NCBI GenBank assembly: GCA_933207985.1
Contig: OW240916.1
Coordinates: 297,884,197-297,948,196 of the forward strand
Length of the DNA stretch: 64,000 bases
Direction of reading: 5' to 3'
Source of the DNA: Pelobates cultripes
Taxonomy: Eukaryota; Chordata; Amphibia; Anura; Pelobatidae
The position numbers and the translations under genes are program-made. Each line of letters opens with the position of its first letter. Position 1 is the first letter of the stretch. This document shows positions 1 through 12,115 of this stretch, in pieces. The notes under the pieces were generated by a model. The model was not told the origin of the DNA. It searched no databases and worked only from the letters and a program-made list of their open reading frames with translations.

Positions 1-340
1 CAGCATTCCATGGTTGAATCAGTGTCCCTCCTGGAGTGGGTGTAGGAAGCATATGAAAGAAGGAGTGAGAAAATAAATGTTTACCTCAATTTTTCAGCAA
101 CTTTAATTCAAAACTAAAGCTCAAAGTGATACATGTCCCTTTGAATTAGTTTTAAATCATACAAATAGAATATTATTTTCTTATAAGAAAACTATAGTAG
201 GTTCAGGTGGAGTTATTCTTTGAAGGTGTCCATTTTTCCAACATTATTATTTAATGTTACATATAAATATGAACATTGTTCAATAAAGTTCACGATTCTG
301 CTTCTACCCCACTTTTTCTTTAAAATATCTTTTGCTCTCT

Positions 341-412
341 TTAACCCCCAAACTTCTGGAATAAAGGGGAATCATGACAAGTCACACAAGTCATGTGTCC
401 TTAAGGGGTTAA
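341..412. mobile_element. Short TTAA-flanked MITE of the CCCCTTAAGGAC family
   Basis: It starts TTAACCCCCAAACTTCTGG and ends TGTCCTTAAGGGGTTAA. It is an 80-bp miniature related to the copy at 9006-9085, with a small deletion at its left terminus. Confidence 0.7.
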
Positions 413-3400
413 AGGATGCAGAAAATAATCAAAAAATGAATCGGCATACATTAAAGCATATTCTGGCTATAAAATAGCAGCAGAAACAAAGATACCGATT
501 GTGTGCATAATTAATTTTAGTAAGCATCTTGTAAAGCTTTCATACGTTATCATCACTCATTGTTCACTCATCTAAATCACATTCCATCCATTGTAGCGAC
601 AGACATATTGATATCAGGCTCAAAGACTGCAATTTAATGAACTGGAGCACATACATGCTTGTCTGTTTATAGCGCGAGTAAAGGCTATGCCTCCAGATGC
701 TGAATGATTAAATAAGTAAAATTTAAGCTTAGCAGCACTACAGAGTCCAATTGGGTACGAACTGCTCATAATAACAATCTATCCAATCCACAAAGCAAGT
801 GAGCCCTGCAAGCATTGACTCTTGAGCTTTAAAAGAAAAACACAGAATCTTGGAATCTTTATGAAAGACTGATATGAATTGTGACAAATATTCAACTAGA
901 AGAAATAGACACCATGCACTCCTGGAGCTTATAGGATCCCTTCAGACCTCCATAACACCCCCCACCCCCAATGTGCATTAGAAAAACAATGCTGGACAAC
1001 TTTTGCATTGATTATCATTTAGGAGCACGGCACAATGTAAAGTTATTTGCCTATTTAATCTAATAATGCATACACAAGAGGATTGGTGGAAGATTATCTT
1101 CCATAGATCATGTTTAGTGCTGTTGAGGGTACCCAAAAGCTGAAGATGGATGTTTGAGAAAGATGACACAGATCAGGTAGCAAGCGTCGTGTAAGTATAA
1201 CCACAACCCCATGTCTCCATCCAAGGAGACAGTCCTTGCAAAGTAAAGAGGAATGAAACAATACAGAAAGCCAACAAATCACACATTCTGTAAAACAGTA
1301 TTTTTCACTTGTGTTCTATCTGTATTTATGTTTTGTGAAAGACCACCTGCCCCCATCTCCCCAGAGATGATATAATAGGTCTGCTTTGGCGGACACCAAG
1401 AGCGAGGTAGAAAGATGGAGGAGAAGATAAACTAATATCAAGTTTTCCAATCCTCAGCAACAACATCATCATTCTTCAAAGTCTACGTCATCATGTAGTA
1501 TCCTCCCACAATCTAACATCCTGAGTATGTGCAAGAAGGGGGCTTTGAGAGGAGAGAATGAAAAGAGAGCTTTGGTTTTGAGTGACAGACAGCAAACCAA
1601 AAGGTGTCAGAAATCGTAATTGCCACTTGCCCGATTTATCATTTTCTTTAATTGCAATGGAATGTTTGTGAAATTCCAATATATGGATAATTTTTCAATG
1701 AGGAAAGTTTGGTTTAGATTATTTTGTTAAATGAACTCTCTCCAAGATAAGAACTCTATTAGTCTGCAACTCATTGCAGTTTTGAGTTAATGAATCGGAG
1801 CTACATCTTAGTTTTGGAGTTGTTTTCGTTGCAAAAGAAAATGCACCTTTAACAATCACAGATTTTGTTTTCTACTTGAATATTCTCTACTGCTTACAAC
1901 AGTACTTCTAATAAATTAAATATTGGCAAGATAAAAATCACAAACACAGATGCCAATCGCTCAAACAGCTTCTCGCAGAAATAAAATGATAATGTAGCTA
2001 GCATCAGAAACAAGAGTTTTCAAAGTACCCAAACATCTTTCTGTGAACAAGCCCTGAAATACTTTAAAATGAGCTGTGTTACCGTAATCATTTTAGTTTC
2101 AATTGAATTTTGCTTCTCTGCCATTCATGTTTTACACTTTGCATGCTTGCCAAAGAATCAGCGAAATGCTGGCACTAAAGTCATACTCGAGTAAAAAAAA
2201 AAAAAAATTTAAACAGCCACCTGAACTGGTAAGAGAGAGTATTCAAACACTTGCAACATAAATATTATGCATATCTTTTGCAGTATATTAATATACACCT
2301 TTTAAAACCATGTGATTCATAGATCTAATGTGAAGTGACTGTTGCTTTACAAATCAACATAGGTCACTATGGATCCCGACGTGACCAGAGAGTGGGAACT
2401 ATATTTATATAATTAATATACAGCTTCCTTTTCCCCTCTTTATTTGTCACTTCTCACTTGAACTGGGAGTAAAACATTTAGTGCCTGTTGCTTCACAATT
2501 TTGCCATATGGCAATTTGGAACTGCGAAATTTGGACATAAAATGTAGATGAATTGTCATTTCATTGAAATATAATGCACAAGTCCAGTTAAAAGGACATT
2601 CTCTGTTCCTAAAGGAGCAGCCCTGCTGCTTGCCTGCGGCAAAGCTAAAATTCCACAAAAATAAACAAACATGCCTGCCCGGAGTTGCATGTCCTGGGCG
2701 TCAGGTGGTAGGAATTCCCCATCCCTGAAAGAGCCTCAAAAAAAGGAAACAGATTAAATATGAATATAACTTTTTTTGCAGAAATGTAAACAAATTCAAT
2801 TCAATGTAGCGGCTACCCGCTGTCCCTAACCTACGTCTTAGACATTGTAACGAAATATAGCTGTGCGTTTTATGTAAATTCATGAAAGTTAATGGATACC
2901 AAAGTAACTTAATTGATAATATTTTATGGGGGGGAAAAAAAACAAAAATCTTGAAATTAGTCACAGATGGGTTCACTAAGAGTTGTACAATTAACAGAAT
3001 GTCAAAAACTATACAACAGCTATTAAGACTTCCTGCTAACACTAGAAAACAAATGCACAAACCAGCAGCACATACCATAACCAACACATACATGCATACA
3101 CTAAATACATTTAATACTATATTTGCCCTCTGGGATGGCTCTTTTTTGAGTTCTATTATACGTTTACTGTTCTACCAAATTGGTGATTTTAGCTGTTAGG
3201 CTATGTTCATTTTTAACATTTAACAAACACTGCTGTAGATACAACAAGAAAATGTAAATTAAACTTAAAAAAAAAACAAAAACAAAAAAAAAAAACACAC
3301 ACACACACACACAACCTTTGTCAATGACTGCAGGATCAATTTTTTTTTATTTTTTTTTAATGTTACTGCAGTTCAGCATGCGAAAACACAAACAGATGGA

Positions 3401-4470
3401 TACAACTTTTGGTAGGTAACATTTTACATACAGGTACACAAGCAGTACCTTCCAGTGTTCTCTCACTCCACATTCAGAAATAATACAGAGATGTAACCTG
3501 CAAATTAAAATCCATTATGTCCAAGACATAAACTAGGTTAACCAGTACTAAAATCATTCATAAATATAGGGTAGCTGTCCAAGGATCAGAAAATTAATGG
3601 AAACAGCCCTTGAGAAAGAAATTTTAATAGATAAAGTAAAGATGACGGGTTATCACCAACTAGGAAGAAACCAATTGTCCCATTGTACATAATTTGTTGG
3701 CGCTTTATAAATAATAATACAACTGGCCAATAGAAGGTAATAAAGTCATGTTTGGTCAATTAGAATTTGGAGCACTGATCTTGTAGTATGAAGAAAGTGC
3801 TCATGTCCACAACGTCATGTTTTTATTTTAAACAATAACTCTGGGGATAATCTAGCATTGTAAATACACTGGATAAGGGTTGCACAGACTGCACATTTAT
3901 GGGTTTAGAAGCACTAGCTATGACAATGAGCAGGAGAGCAGTCCACGTGCTATCGTCACAGAGCTGTGTGAGAAAGACTGCTCGTACGAAAGGGCTGCCT
4001 GAATGTGGGTAAACCTCTCACACACACAGTATGATTTAATGAGCAAGTCAAGGGAAAACGCCTTGGCACTCTCACTACCAGGGAAGACACGGCCACACAA
4101 TTCAGGAGAACAATGACCCCGCATTAGACATTTCAAAACAACCTGCTTTTATTCACCACAAACCAGAAGAGATGGTCTGTGGTAAAATAAAAGTCACCAT
4201 GATTTGATAAAAGGCTTACACTGCTTAATCATTCACATTAACAATTTGAGCTAATGACCTGCTTTTCAAACTAAAAAAAGTGTGCTTCACCTTCAACACA
4301 ACTTGTTTTAAATTGACCATGCTCTCAAAACAGAAATGGTGATCACTATAGGTCTCTCTGATATACACACATAGTTTATTCACAAACCTTAAAATGAACC
4401 ACTACAGTGGTTATGGTTCCAGAGTAATTTGTCACCAGATGCATGTGGCCACAGCCCTGCTAGCGGATTC
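413..4470. other. AT-rich intronic DNA, no gene seen
   Basis: I find no exon, RNA gene or complete transposon. Small items: poly(A) at 2193-2206, poly(A)/(CA)n at 3267-3313, a minus-strand tail of the SINE-like family at about 3680-3722, and a hairpin (CACAAACCA/TGGTCTGTG) at 4158-4183. 1900-2700 is less repetitive and could contain conserved non-coding sequence, which needs alignment to judge. Confidence 0.6.
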
Positions 4471-5090
4471 TTCAAGGACCACCAGGGCAGTCTTTAACGC
4501 GGGGCAAACGGAGCAGCTGCCCCGGGCCCAGTTTCTCTTGGGGGGCCCGAGGCACCTGCCCCGTGGGCCCAGAGCCGTCTTTAATAATGAATGGACCCTG
4601 GGCAAGTGTTTGCTTGGGCCCCCTGTGCCCTGCCGCTCTCGCCCCTCACTCCCTGGTATGCAATCACGGCATCCATCCCAACGCAGTGGCGTTACTAAAG
4701 TAGAATGAATTTTATTGGGACCCCCAATTGCAAGGTTGGACTAAAGGTAGAACCCCATCTGTCGTGCAACTCCAACAATGCTTTGACAGCTGGGACTCTA
4801 CCAATTTCCCATGCTTGCAGGGTTGTATTTAGCACTGAGCCATGTTTGTATGTTTGAATGTAAGCATGTGTTTGTATGGAGTATGTTTGTGTGAATGTGT
4901 TTGTATGTGGTACTGGAGTTTGAATGCAAGTGTGCATTTATGTGTAGTGTTTGTTTTTGAATGTAGGAGTGTGCTTGTATGTAGTGTTGACGTTTCAATG
5001 CAGGAGTGTGTTTTATATGTAGTGTTGAAGTTTGAATGGAGGGGTGTATTTGTATTTAAAGTTGCGGCTCAGATGCACAGGTACACACTC

Positions 5091-5728
5091 TGACGCACAA
5101 GCAGATACACAGATACATACACTGACTACATACAGATAAACAGGCACATACACTGACACACACACAGACACATACACTGGTAGACGTACTGACAGACATA
5201 CTGACACAGGCACATATACAGACATACTGACACCCACACACTGACAGATATACTGACACACACACACAGATATACTGACACATGCATACACATGCACTAA
5301 CAGACATACTGACGCACTGACAGATATACTGACACACAGACAGATATACTGACACACAGACAGATATACTGACACACAGACAGATATACTGACACACAGA
5401 CAGATATACTGACACACAGACAGATATACGGACACACAGACAGATATACGGACACACAGACAGATATACTGACACACAGACAGATATACTGACACACAGA
5501 CAGATATACGGACACACAGACAGATATACGGACACACAGACAGATATACGGACACACAGACAGATATACGGACACACAGACAGATATACGGACACACAGA
5601 CAGATATACGGACACACAGACAGATATACGGACACACAGACAGATATACGGACACACAGACAAACATACTGACACACAGACACTAACACACACACACACA
5701 CACTAACACACACACTAACACACACATT
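5091..5728. repeat. 20-bp minisatellite in the left arm of the hAT composite
   Basis: Tandem ACAGACAGATATACTGACAC units, most regular from 5310 to 5660 where about 17 copies differ mainly by T or G in TACTG/TACGG. The edges are looser CA-rich repeats. Minus-strand open frames (YICLCVSISVCVS peptides) are artefacts. Confidence 0.95.
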
Positions 5729-5744
5729 TTTTTTTTAATGTAAT

Positions 5745-6430
5745 CCCCCCCAGCCTCCTTACCTTTTGGAGTGCTGGGGGGGATTCCCTGGGGTCCAGTG
5801 GTGCTGCTGGGCTCCTGGGCGGGTGGCTGGTCGGGCAGGAAGGCGGGCGCACGAGGGAGCACTCACTGCTTCCTCTTCAGCTCCCTCGCGCGCCGCGTAG
5901 GGATGCCGGCGCCGGAAGATGGCGTCATCTTCCGGCTCCGGCATCAGTGCGGTGCGCGAGGGAGCTGAAGAGGAAGCAGTGAGTGCTCCCTCGCGCGCCC
6001 GCCTTCCTGCCCGACCGGCCACCCGCCCGCCGGGGTCAGCGGGGCCCACAGGGCAGGTGCCTCGGGCCCCCCAAGAGAAACTGGGCCCGGGGCAGCTGCC
6101 CGTTAAACGACCTCGCGTGGGCCGCCAGTCGGGTGGCGGTCGGGCAGGAAGAAGCGGCGGCGAGCACTCACTTCCTCTTCAGCTCCCTACTTTTCACTGC
6201 TTCCTCTTCAGCTCCCTCGCACACCGCACTGATACCGGAGCCGGAAGATGGCGTCATCTTCCGGCGCCGGCATCCCTACGCGGCGCGCGAGGGAGCTGAA
6301 GAGGAAGCAGTGAGTGCTCCCTTGTGCGCCCGCCTTCCTGCCCGACCAGCCACCCGCCCAGGAGCCCAGCAGCACCACTGGACCCCAGGGAATCCCCCCC
6401 AGCACTCCAAAAAGGTAAGGAGGCTGGGGG
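5745..6430. repeat. GC-rich palindromic core of the hAT composite
   Basis: Two inverted repeats are nested here. GCCGGAAGATGGCGTCATCT near 5910 lies between arms reading AGCTCCCTCGCGCG and GAGGGAGCTGAAGAGGAAG, and the same arrangement recurs at 6180-6310. The outer margins (5750-5850 and 6340-6425) are also mutual reverse complements. The CpG density is transposon-derived, so this should not be read as a promoter island. Open frames on both strands mirror each other. Confidence 0.8.
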
Positions 6431-6442
6431 GGATTACATTAA

Positions 6443-7200
6443 AAAAAAAAAATGTGTGTATGTGTGTGTTAGTGTATGTGTTTGTGTGTTAGTGTATGTG
6501 TGTGTGTTAGTGTATGTATGTGTTAGTGTATGTGTATGTGTGTATGTGTGTTAGTGTGTGTGTGTGTTAGTGTATGTGTGTGTTAGTGTATGTGTGTGTT
6601 AGTGTATGTTAGTGTATCTGTGTGTGAGTGTATGTGTTAGTGTATGTGTTAGTGTATGTGTGTGTTAGTGTGTGTGTCAGCATGTCTGTGTGTGTGTGTC
6701 AGTATATGTGTGTGTATATCTGTGTGTGTCAGTATGTGTATGTGTCAGTATGTCTGTCAGTGCATCAGTATGTCTGTTAGTGCATGTGTATGCATGTGTC
6801 AGTATATCAGTCTTTGTGCCAGTATGTCTGTGTGTGTGTCAGTATATCAGTCTGTGTGTGTCAGTGTATGTGCCTGTGTGTGTGTGTCAGTATTTCTCAG
6901 TGTATGTGGGTGTCAGTATATCTGTCAGTGTGTGGGTGTCAGTATGTTGTATCAGTGTATGTGTCTGTGTGTGTGTGTCAGTATGTCGGTATATGTGTCT
7001 GTGTGTCAGTATGTCTATATGTGTCTGTGTGTCAGTATGTCTGCCTGTGTCAGTATGTCTGTCAGTACGTCTACCAGTGTATGTGTCTGTGTGTGTGTCA
7101 ATATATGTACCTGTGTCAGTGTCTGTCAGTGTATGTGCCTGTTTATCTGTATGTAGTGTATGTATCTGTGTATCTGCTTGTGCGTCAGAGTGTGTACCTG
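6443..7200. repeat. GT-rich minisatellite in the right arm of the hAT composite
   Basis: Units like TGTGTGTTAGTGTATG at 6443-6680 change to TCAGTATGTCTGTGTGTG at 6680-7200. The second part is the reverse complement type of the left-arm array but much more degenerate, so the two arms have diverged since they formed. Confidence 0.9.
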
Positions 7201-9005
7201 TGCATCTGAGCCGCAACTTTAAATACAAATACACCCCTCCATTCAAACTTCAACACTACATATAAAACACACTCCTGCATTGAAACGTCAACACTACATA
7301 CAAGCACACTCCTACATTCAAAAACAAACTACACATAAATGCACACTTGCATTCAAACTCCAGTACCACATACAAACACATTCACACAAACATACTCCAT
7401 ACAAACACATGCTTACATTCAAACATACAAACATGGCTCAGTGCTAAATACAACCCTGCAAGCATGGGAAATTGGTAGAGTCCCAGCTGTCAAAGCATTG
7501 TTGGAGTTGCACGACAGATGGGGTTCTACCTTTAGTCCAACCTTGCAATTGGGGGTCCCAATAAAATTCATTCTACTTTAGTACCGCCACTGCGTTGGGA
7601 TGGATGCCGTGATTGCATACCAGGGAGTGAGGGGCGAGAGCGGCAGGGCACAGGGGGCCCAAGCAAACACTTGCCCAGGGTCCATTCGTTATTAAAGACG
7701 GCCCTGAGGACCACTCTAGGCACCCAGACCACTTCAGCTTAATGAAGTGGTCTGGGTGCCAGGTCCCTCTAGGATTAACCCCCTTTTTTTTTTCTTTTTT
7801 TTTATAAACATAGCAGTTTCAGAGAAACTGCTAAGTTTATAAATGGGTTAATCCATCCTCCAATTCCTCTAGTGGCGGTCTCATTGACAGCTGCTAGAGG
7901 CGCATGCGTGATTCTCACTGTGAAAAAAATCACAGTGAGAACACGCAAGCGTCCATAGGAAGGCATTGTAAATGCTTTCCTATGAGACCGGCTGAATGCA
8001 CGCGCAGCTCCTGCCGCACGTGCGCATTCAGCCGAAAGGGAGGATCGGAGGCGGAGAGGAGGAGGAGAGCTCCCCACCCGGCACTGGAAAAAAGGTAAGT
8101 TTTAACCCCTTCCTCTCCCCAGAGCCAGGCAGGAGGGGGACCCTGAGGGTGAGGGCACCCTCAGGGCACTATAGTGGTCCTTTAAGGCAGGATAATTTGT
8201 TAGCAATGCCATGCTTACTGACCGGGAGTGTCAGATGAACACTCTTAGTCAATGAATGTGGCCCTTCATCAGATCTGCTTATTTCAGTGTAGACATCCAG
8301 CTTCTCTGGCAGTTGACAAAATTACTCTAAAAAGATTGTCAAAAAACTTGTGGCACAATAAACACTAGTGCTTAGTGTTCCATTAGAACTGCAGAGAATT
8401 GACAAGATAATTGCTCAATATTAACCTAAAGAAAGAACAAATAACCCAATTTGCAGGCAAAAAATAAATAAAAAAAAAGTCTTGAGTCTTTATCGGACAC
8501 AAAAAGAGTCACAGTTTTGTAACACAATTAGGAAATGCTTGAACTACTTCCCTAAACTCCCATAATGCATGACATTTGTTATAGAAATTAACAGCTAAAC
8601 AAGAAAACTTTTTTTTTTTTTTTTTAAAACACATTACCATTTGAACAACTGAAACTATAACAGTAGAAAACATTTCTAAACCATTATTGCCACTAAATTC
8701 AGGACAGCATGTATCATCTAATGCATTTATTGTATCATACCATGTCCACGTGCATGCAATAGTGAGCAGTCTGCATTACTTGCTAATCGTTATTTTACAC
8801 GTTGGAACACATACTGCGAGACACCCAACTCACTTCACATACAAACTGGGTATATGTGGTAGTGTGGGACCTCACCACCTCCCTGAAGTCTGTAGGATAT
8901 AATAATGACTGGAACAAGAAACCTGAGAACATAGAACAGCTATGTAAAATATTTAACACTTTTTTTTCCTTCTTTTTTTAAATAGTATCTCAATTTTCAA
9001 ACCCT

Positions 9006-9085
9006 TTAACCCCTTAAGGACCAAACTTCTGTAATAAAAGGGAATCATGACATGTCACACATGTCATGTATCCTTAAGGGGTTAA
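9006..9085. mobile_element. 80-bp MITE of the CCCCTTAAGGAC family
   Basis: Intact miniature: TTAA, then CCCCTTAAGGA at one end and TCCTTAAGGGG before TTAA at the other, with an internal ATGACATGTCACACATGTCAT hairpin. The ends match the long elements at 24232-26768 and 26933-29275. Confidence 0.8.
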
Positions 9086-9342
9086 AGATAGTTTCAAATA
9101 TATAGAATTAAAATAAAAATTAAAAGGACCAGCCATATCAGAGTCTAATTTTCCGAGTGTATGGACACAGTCGGATTTTTTTCTGGGCTTAAAATTAGTT
9201 GGAAAGCTTTCGATTTTACTCGGTTTGATATTTTAAAAAAAGGAATCAAAAAGGTTGAAAACGGCTCAACACAAGGAATAGTTTTTTTTTTTTCCTTAAA
9301 TTCAATGAAATGGCATAACATTAATTCTTGTGATGTAGCATT

Positions 9343-9540
9343 TTAAAGAGATACAACAGGCATTTACATTTTAGAGGCAAATCACAGACTTCCCAGTGCA
9401 GGTCAATGAGAAGTCTTTGCAAGGTAGGTGCTCTGCACAATTGCTGCCTCTTGAGGTATGCATTGAGCGAAGCAACCAGGAAGTAACATTACCTGTGGTC
9501 TGTTGAAAGCCAAGGGGGGTGTTACAAGGTTAATTTATTA
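9343..9540 (-). mobile_element. Partial T2-type MITE, inverted relative to its neighbour
   Basis: TTAAAGAGATACAACAGGC opens the element. Its interior (GACTTCCCAGTGCA, TGCTCTGCACAATTGCTGCC, GAAAGCCAAGGGG) is the reverse complement of 9815-9935 in the next copy. The second terminus is missing. Confidence 0.6.
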
Positions 9541-9667
9541 AAATAAAAAAATTAAACAATTTCTCTTAAGATCTGAAAAAAGAAAAACAAAAAACACAAC
9601 ACTTCACACAAAGCTATAAAGCTTTTCAGCAAACTAAATTTCAACCAAAGGTGTCTTGAGTGTCCAT

Positions 9668-10205
9668 TTAAAAGGCACACTCTGGACCCCTAAAGTACTT
9701 TGGCTTGTTGAAATGCTTGATGTATAAAGAATCTGTGCTCTCTTTAATTTTACAAAAAGTGCAGATTTCAATAGAAATTGGCACTTTTATAAATTTGCTT
9801 TATCACATACCCCTTGGCTTTCAAGCAGGTCTTGTCCCTGCTCAGTGAAGCTAAACTCAAGAGGCAGCAATTGCGCAGAGCACCTGCCATGCAAAGACTT
9901 GTAATTAAGTTGCATTGGGAAGTCTGTGATTGGACAGTCACAGAAAGTCTGGGCATCAAAACATCCAGCGTCAGTGAAACCCCGCAGGAAAGCACTGAAG
10001 CAATGCTTTCCTATAGGGAGGGTCTAATGTGACTTCCGTGCATGCGCATTAGCTTCCTCATTAGGAGGCAGTAGAGCGCTGACCCAGCATGAAGGGACAT
10101 CTGAGCTGGAATTGGGTAAGTGAATAAAGAATATTTAACCCTAGTTTGGCTGTGGGAGGGCCGCAAGGGAGTGGAGTGGCAGAGGGAGCTATAGTATTCC
10201 TTTAA
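9668..10205 (+). mobile_element. T2-type MITE
   Basis: TTAAAAGGCACACTCTGG at the left and CTATAGTATTCCTTTAA at the right give short terminal inverted repeats with TTAA flanks. Length is 538 bases, non-coding. Confidence 0.7.
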
Positions 10206-10339
10206 CATATATTTTGCATAATCAATTTAAATACATAAATAAATAAAAAAAAGGACAACTTCAGCATGACAGTCTATAGTGTTCCTTATATTCATTGTTC
10301 ATAGCCAGCAATAAATATACGACAAAGAAAAAAACCTTA

Positions 10340-10467
10340 TTAACCCCTTAAGGACCAAACTTCTGGAATAAAAGGGAATCATGACATGTCACACGTCATG
10401 ACTGCAACAATTTGTTTGGCAATTGTACATGTTCTGATCGACAAAATCAAAACAAAACCTGGAATTT

Positions 10468-10540
<73 letters not shown>

Positions 10541-10838
10541 TAGATATATATATATATATATATATATCTGTTCAAACGTAATTCACGCCTTTCACATGAA
10601 GTGCACCCACACTTACTATATATAATTTTGTTCAGAAAAAAACAGGGCTTTTATTTCACATCAGATATTCATATATAAAAACACAATTTAATATGACTAA
10701 AATCTAAAAAAAAAAAAAAGTGTGAGAAATTAAGACATTGTTATTTTTTTAGTTCTGAATGTCATAATACTGTTCGCTTATACTGCGATAAAACACAGAT
10801 AATTGTATTCAGCAATGTCTCACAAGTACAACAGTATC
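10340..10838 (+). mobile_element. Truncated CCCCTTAAGGAC-family element with (TA)n expansion
   Basis: It begins TTAACCCCTTAAGGACC and then carries CAAAACAAAACCTGG, CGTAATTCACGCC and TATTCAGCAATGTCTCAC, the same order of blocks as the first 330 bases of the element at 24232. A (TA)n tract at 10471-10568 replaces part of the interior. There is no right terminus. Confidence 0.7.
10471..10568. repeat. (TA)n microsatellite
   Basis: About 98 bases of TA with one GAGATAGA interruption, inside a decayed TTAA-flanked element. Confidence 0.98.
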
Positions 10839-10889
10839 TCTCTCCCTTTCCCCCTCCCCCAATGCAACCATGCAGAGACGCTGTGCAGC

Positions 10890-11061
10890 ACTGATACAGG
10901 AAGCACCTCTAGTAGCCGCCTGAGTGACGGTCACTGGAGGTGTCCATAGACCGCAATGTAAACACTGCCTGTTCCCTGAAAATTCCTGCAGGGACTGACT
11001 ATACTCAGCAGAACTACTACATTACGCTGTAGTTGTTCTGGTGACTATAGTGTCCCTTTAA
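10890..11061. mobile_element. 3' part of a T2-type MITE
   Basis: It ends GTGACTATAGTGTCCCTTTAA, the inverted form of the TTAAAGGGACACTATAGTC terminus, and has the TGTAGTTGTTCTGGTGAC subterminal block also seen at 38019 and 55928. The left part is missing. Its terminal TTAA is shared with the next MITE. Confidence 0.65.
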
Positions 11062-11209
11062 AGGGATTCTATACTGCAAGGAATAAAACATTGTATGGCT
11101 AGCACTACAATTCCCTCTGCCTCACATAAAGGGTTAAAAACAGTTACTGTAGTCACCTGACTCCTGCCCCGATCTCCCGCAACGCTGGGTCAGCGCTTCA
11201 TCGTCACCC

Positions 11210-12092
11210 TGATGACACTAAGATATGTAACAGGGTTGATGTTCCAGGAGGGATAAGCCAAATGATTTAGGTAAACTAGAAAAATGGTCAGAATTGTGGC
11301 AACTGACATTTAACGTGGATAAGTGCAAGATAATGCATCTTGGACGTAAAAACCCAAGGGCAGAGTACAGAATATTTGATAGAGTCCTAACCTCAACATC
11401 TGAGGAAAGGGATTTAGGGGTGATTATTTCAGATGACTTAAAGGTAGGCAGACAATGTAATAGAGCAGCAGGAAATGCTAGCAGAATGTGTGGTTGTATA
11501 GGGAGAGGTATTAGCAGTAGAAAGAGGGAAGTTCTCATGTCATTGTACAGAACACTGGTGAGACCTCACTTGGAGTATTGTACACAGTACTGGAGACTGT
11601 ATCTTCAGAAGGATATTGATACCTTAGAGAGGGTTCAGAGAAGGGCTACTAAACTGGTTCATGGATTGCAAGATAAAACTTACCAAGAAAGGTTAAATGA
11701 TCTTAACATGTATAGCTTGGAGGAAAGACGAGACAGGGGGGATATGATCGAAACATTTAAATATATAAAGGGAATCCACACAGTAAAGGAGGAGACTATA
11801 TTTAAAAGAACAAAAACTACCACAACAAGAGGACATAGTCTTAAATTAGAGGGGGAAAGGTTTAAAAATATCAGGAAGTATTACTTTACTGAGAGGGTAG
11901 TGGATGCATGGAATAGCCTTCCAGCTGAAGTGGTAGAGGTTAACACATTAAAGAAGTTTAAGCATGTGTGGGATAGGCATAAGGCTATCCTAACTATAAG
12001 AGAAGGCCAGGGACTAATGAAAGTATTTAGAAAATTGGGCAGACTAGATGGGCCGAATGGTTCTTATCTGCCGTCACATTCTATGTTTCTAT
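11210..12092 (+). mobile_element. 5'-truncated CR1-type LINE with 7-bp target duplication
   Basis: The insertion is bounded by GTCACCC at 11203-11209 and 12093-12099. It starts in the reverse-transcriptase palm (DDTKIC) and ends with the repeated octamer tail ATTCTATG-TTTCTATG, as CR1 elements do instead of poly(A). Only the last third of ORF2 and the tail are present, the usual outcome of incomplete reverse transcription. Confidence 0.88.
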
Positions 12093-12115
12093 GTCACCCG
12101 ACAGAGGGGAACTAA
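11211..12115 (+). pseudogene. CR1-type reverse transcriptase, C-terminal fragment
   Basis: After one frameshift near 11265 the frame reads from KLEKWSELWQLTFNVDKCK onward. It carries the thumb and C-terminal blocks typical of CR1/L2-clade ORF2: KIMHLGRKN, ERDLGVIISDDLK, LYRTLVRPHLEYC, LERVQRRATK, SLEERRDRGD and WNSLPAEVV. The palm DDTK motif lies just 5' in the other frame. The endonuclease and most of the polymerase are absent, so it cannot be active. It runs a few codons past the element into flanking MITE DNA. It was a cytoplasmic/nuclear retrotransposition enzyme in the parent element and has no expected function here. Confidence 0.85.

Larger units (their letters stand above)
4483..7706. 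mobile_element. Non-autonomous hAT-type composite foldback element
   Basis: The ends are CAGGGCAGTCTTTAA at 4483 and, inverted, CAGGGCCGTCTTTAA ending at 7706. They are flanked by the 8-bp duplication AGGACCAC (4475-4482 and 7707-7714). CAGGG termini with an 8-bp duplication fit the hAT superfamily. The interior is a long imperfect inverted repeat: 4570-5090 pairs with 7205-7706. Each arm carries its own tandem array, and a GC-rich core with nested palindromes lies between (5745-6430). Part of the left terminus is present inverted in the core (about 6037-6115), and a second TIR-like CAGAGCCGTCTTTAA lies at 4570, so two related elements seem fused. No transposase frame is present. Confidence 0.8.
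4471..8185 (+). mobile_element. T2-type MITE split by a hAT-type insertion
   Basis: The left end, TTCAAGGACCAC at 4471-4482, is separated by 3.2 kb from the rest, which starts AGGACCACTCTAGGCACC at 7707 and ends ACTATAGTGGTCC-TTTAA at 8185. The termini AGGACCACT...AGTGGTCCT and the TTAA (left TTCA) flanks fit T2/Kolobok MITEs. It is the same family as 15919-16384 and 26941-27424. There is no coding capacity. Confidence 0.8.

Noticed and set aside
5013..5725. Overlapping minus-strand frames of 142-228 codons rich in Cys, Val and Ser
   Set aside because: They translate a 20-bp tandem repeat and are open in all three frames, so they reflect repeat composition.
5745..6430. Second CpG island/promoter
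   Set aside because: The CpG-rich DNA is a transposon palindrome with relatives at 22.6 and 62.6 kb.
6656..7265. Plus-strand frames of 141-197 codons
   Set aside because: Same cause: GT-rich minisatellite in the right arm of the hAT composite.
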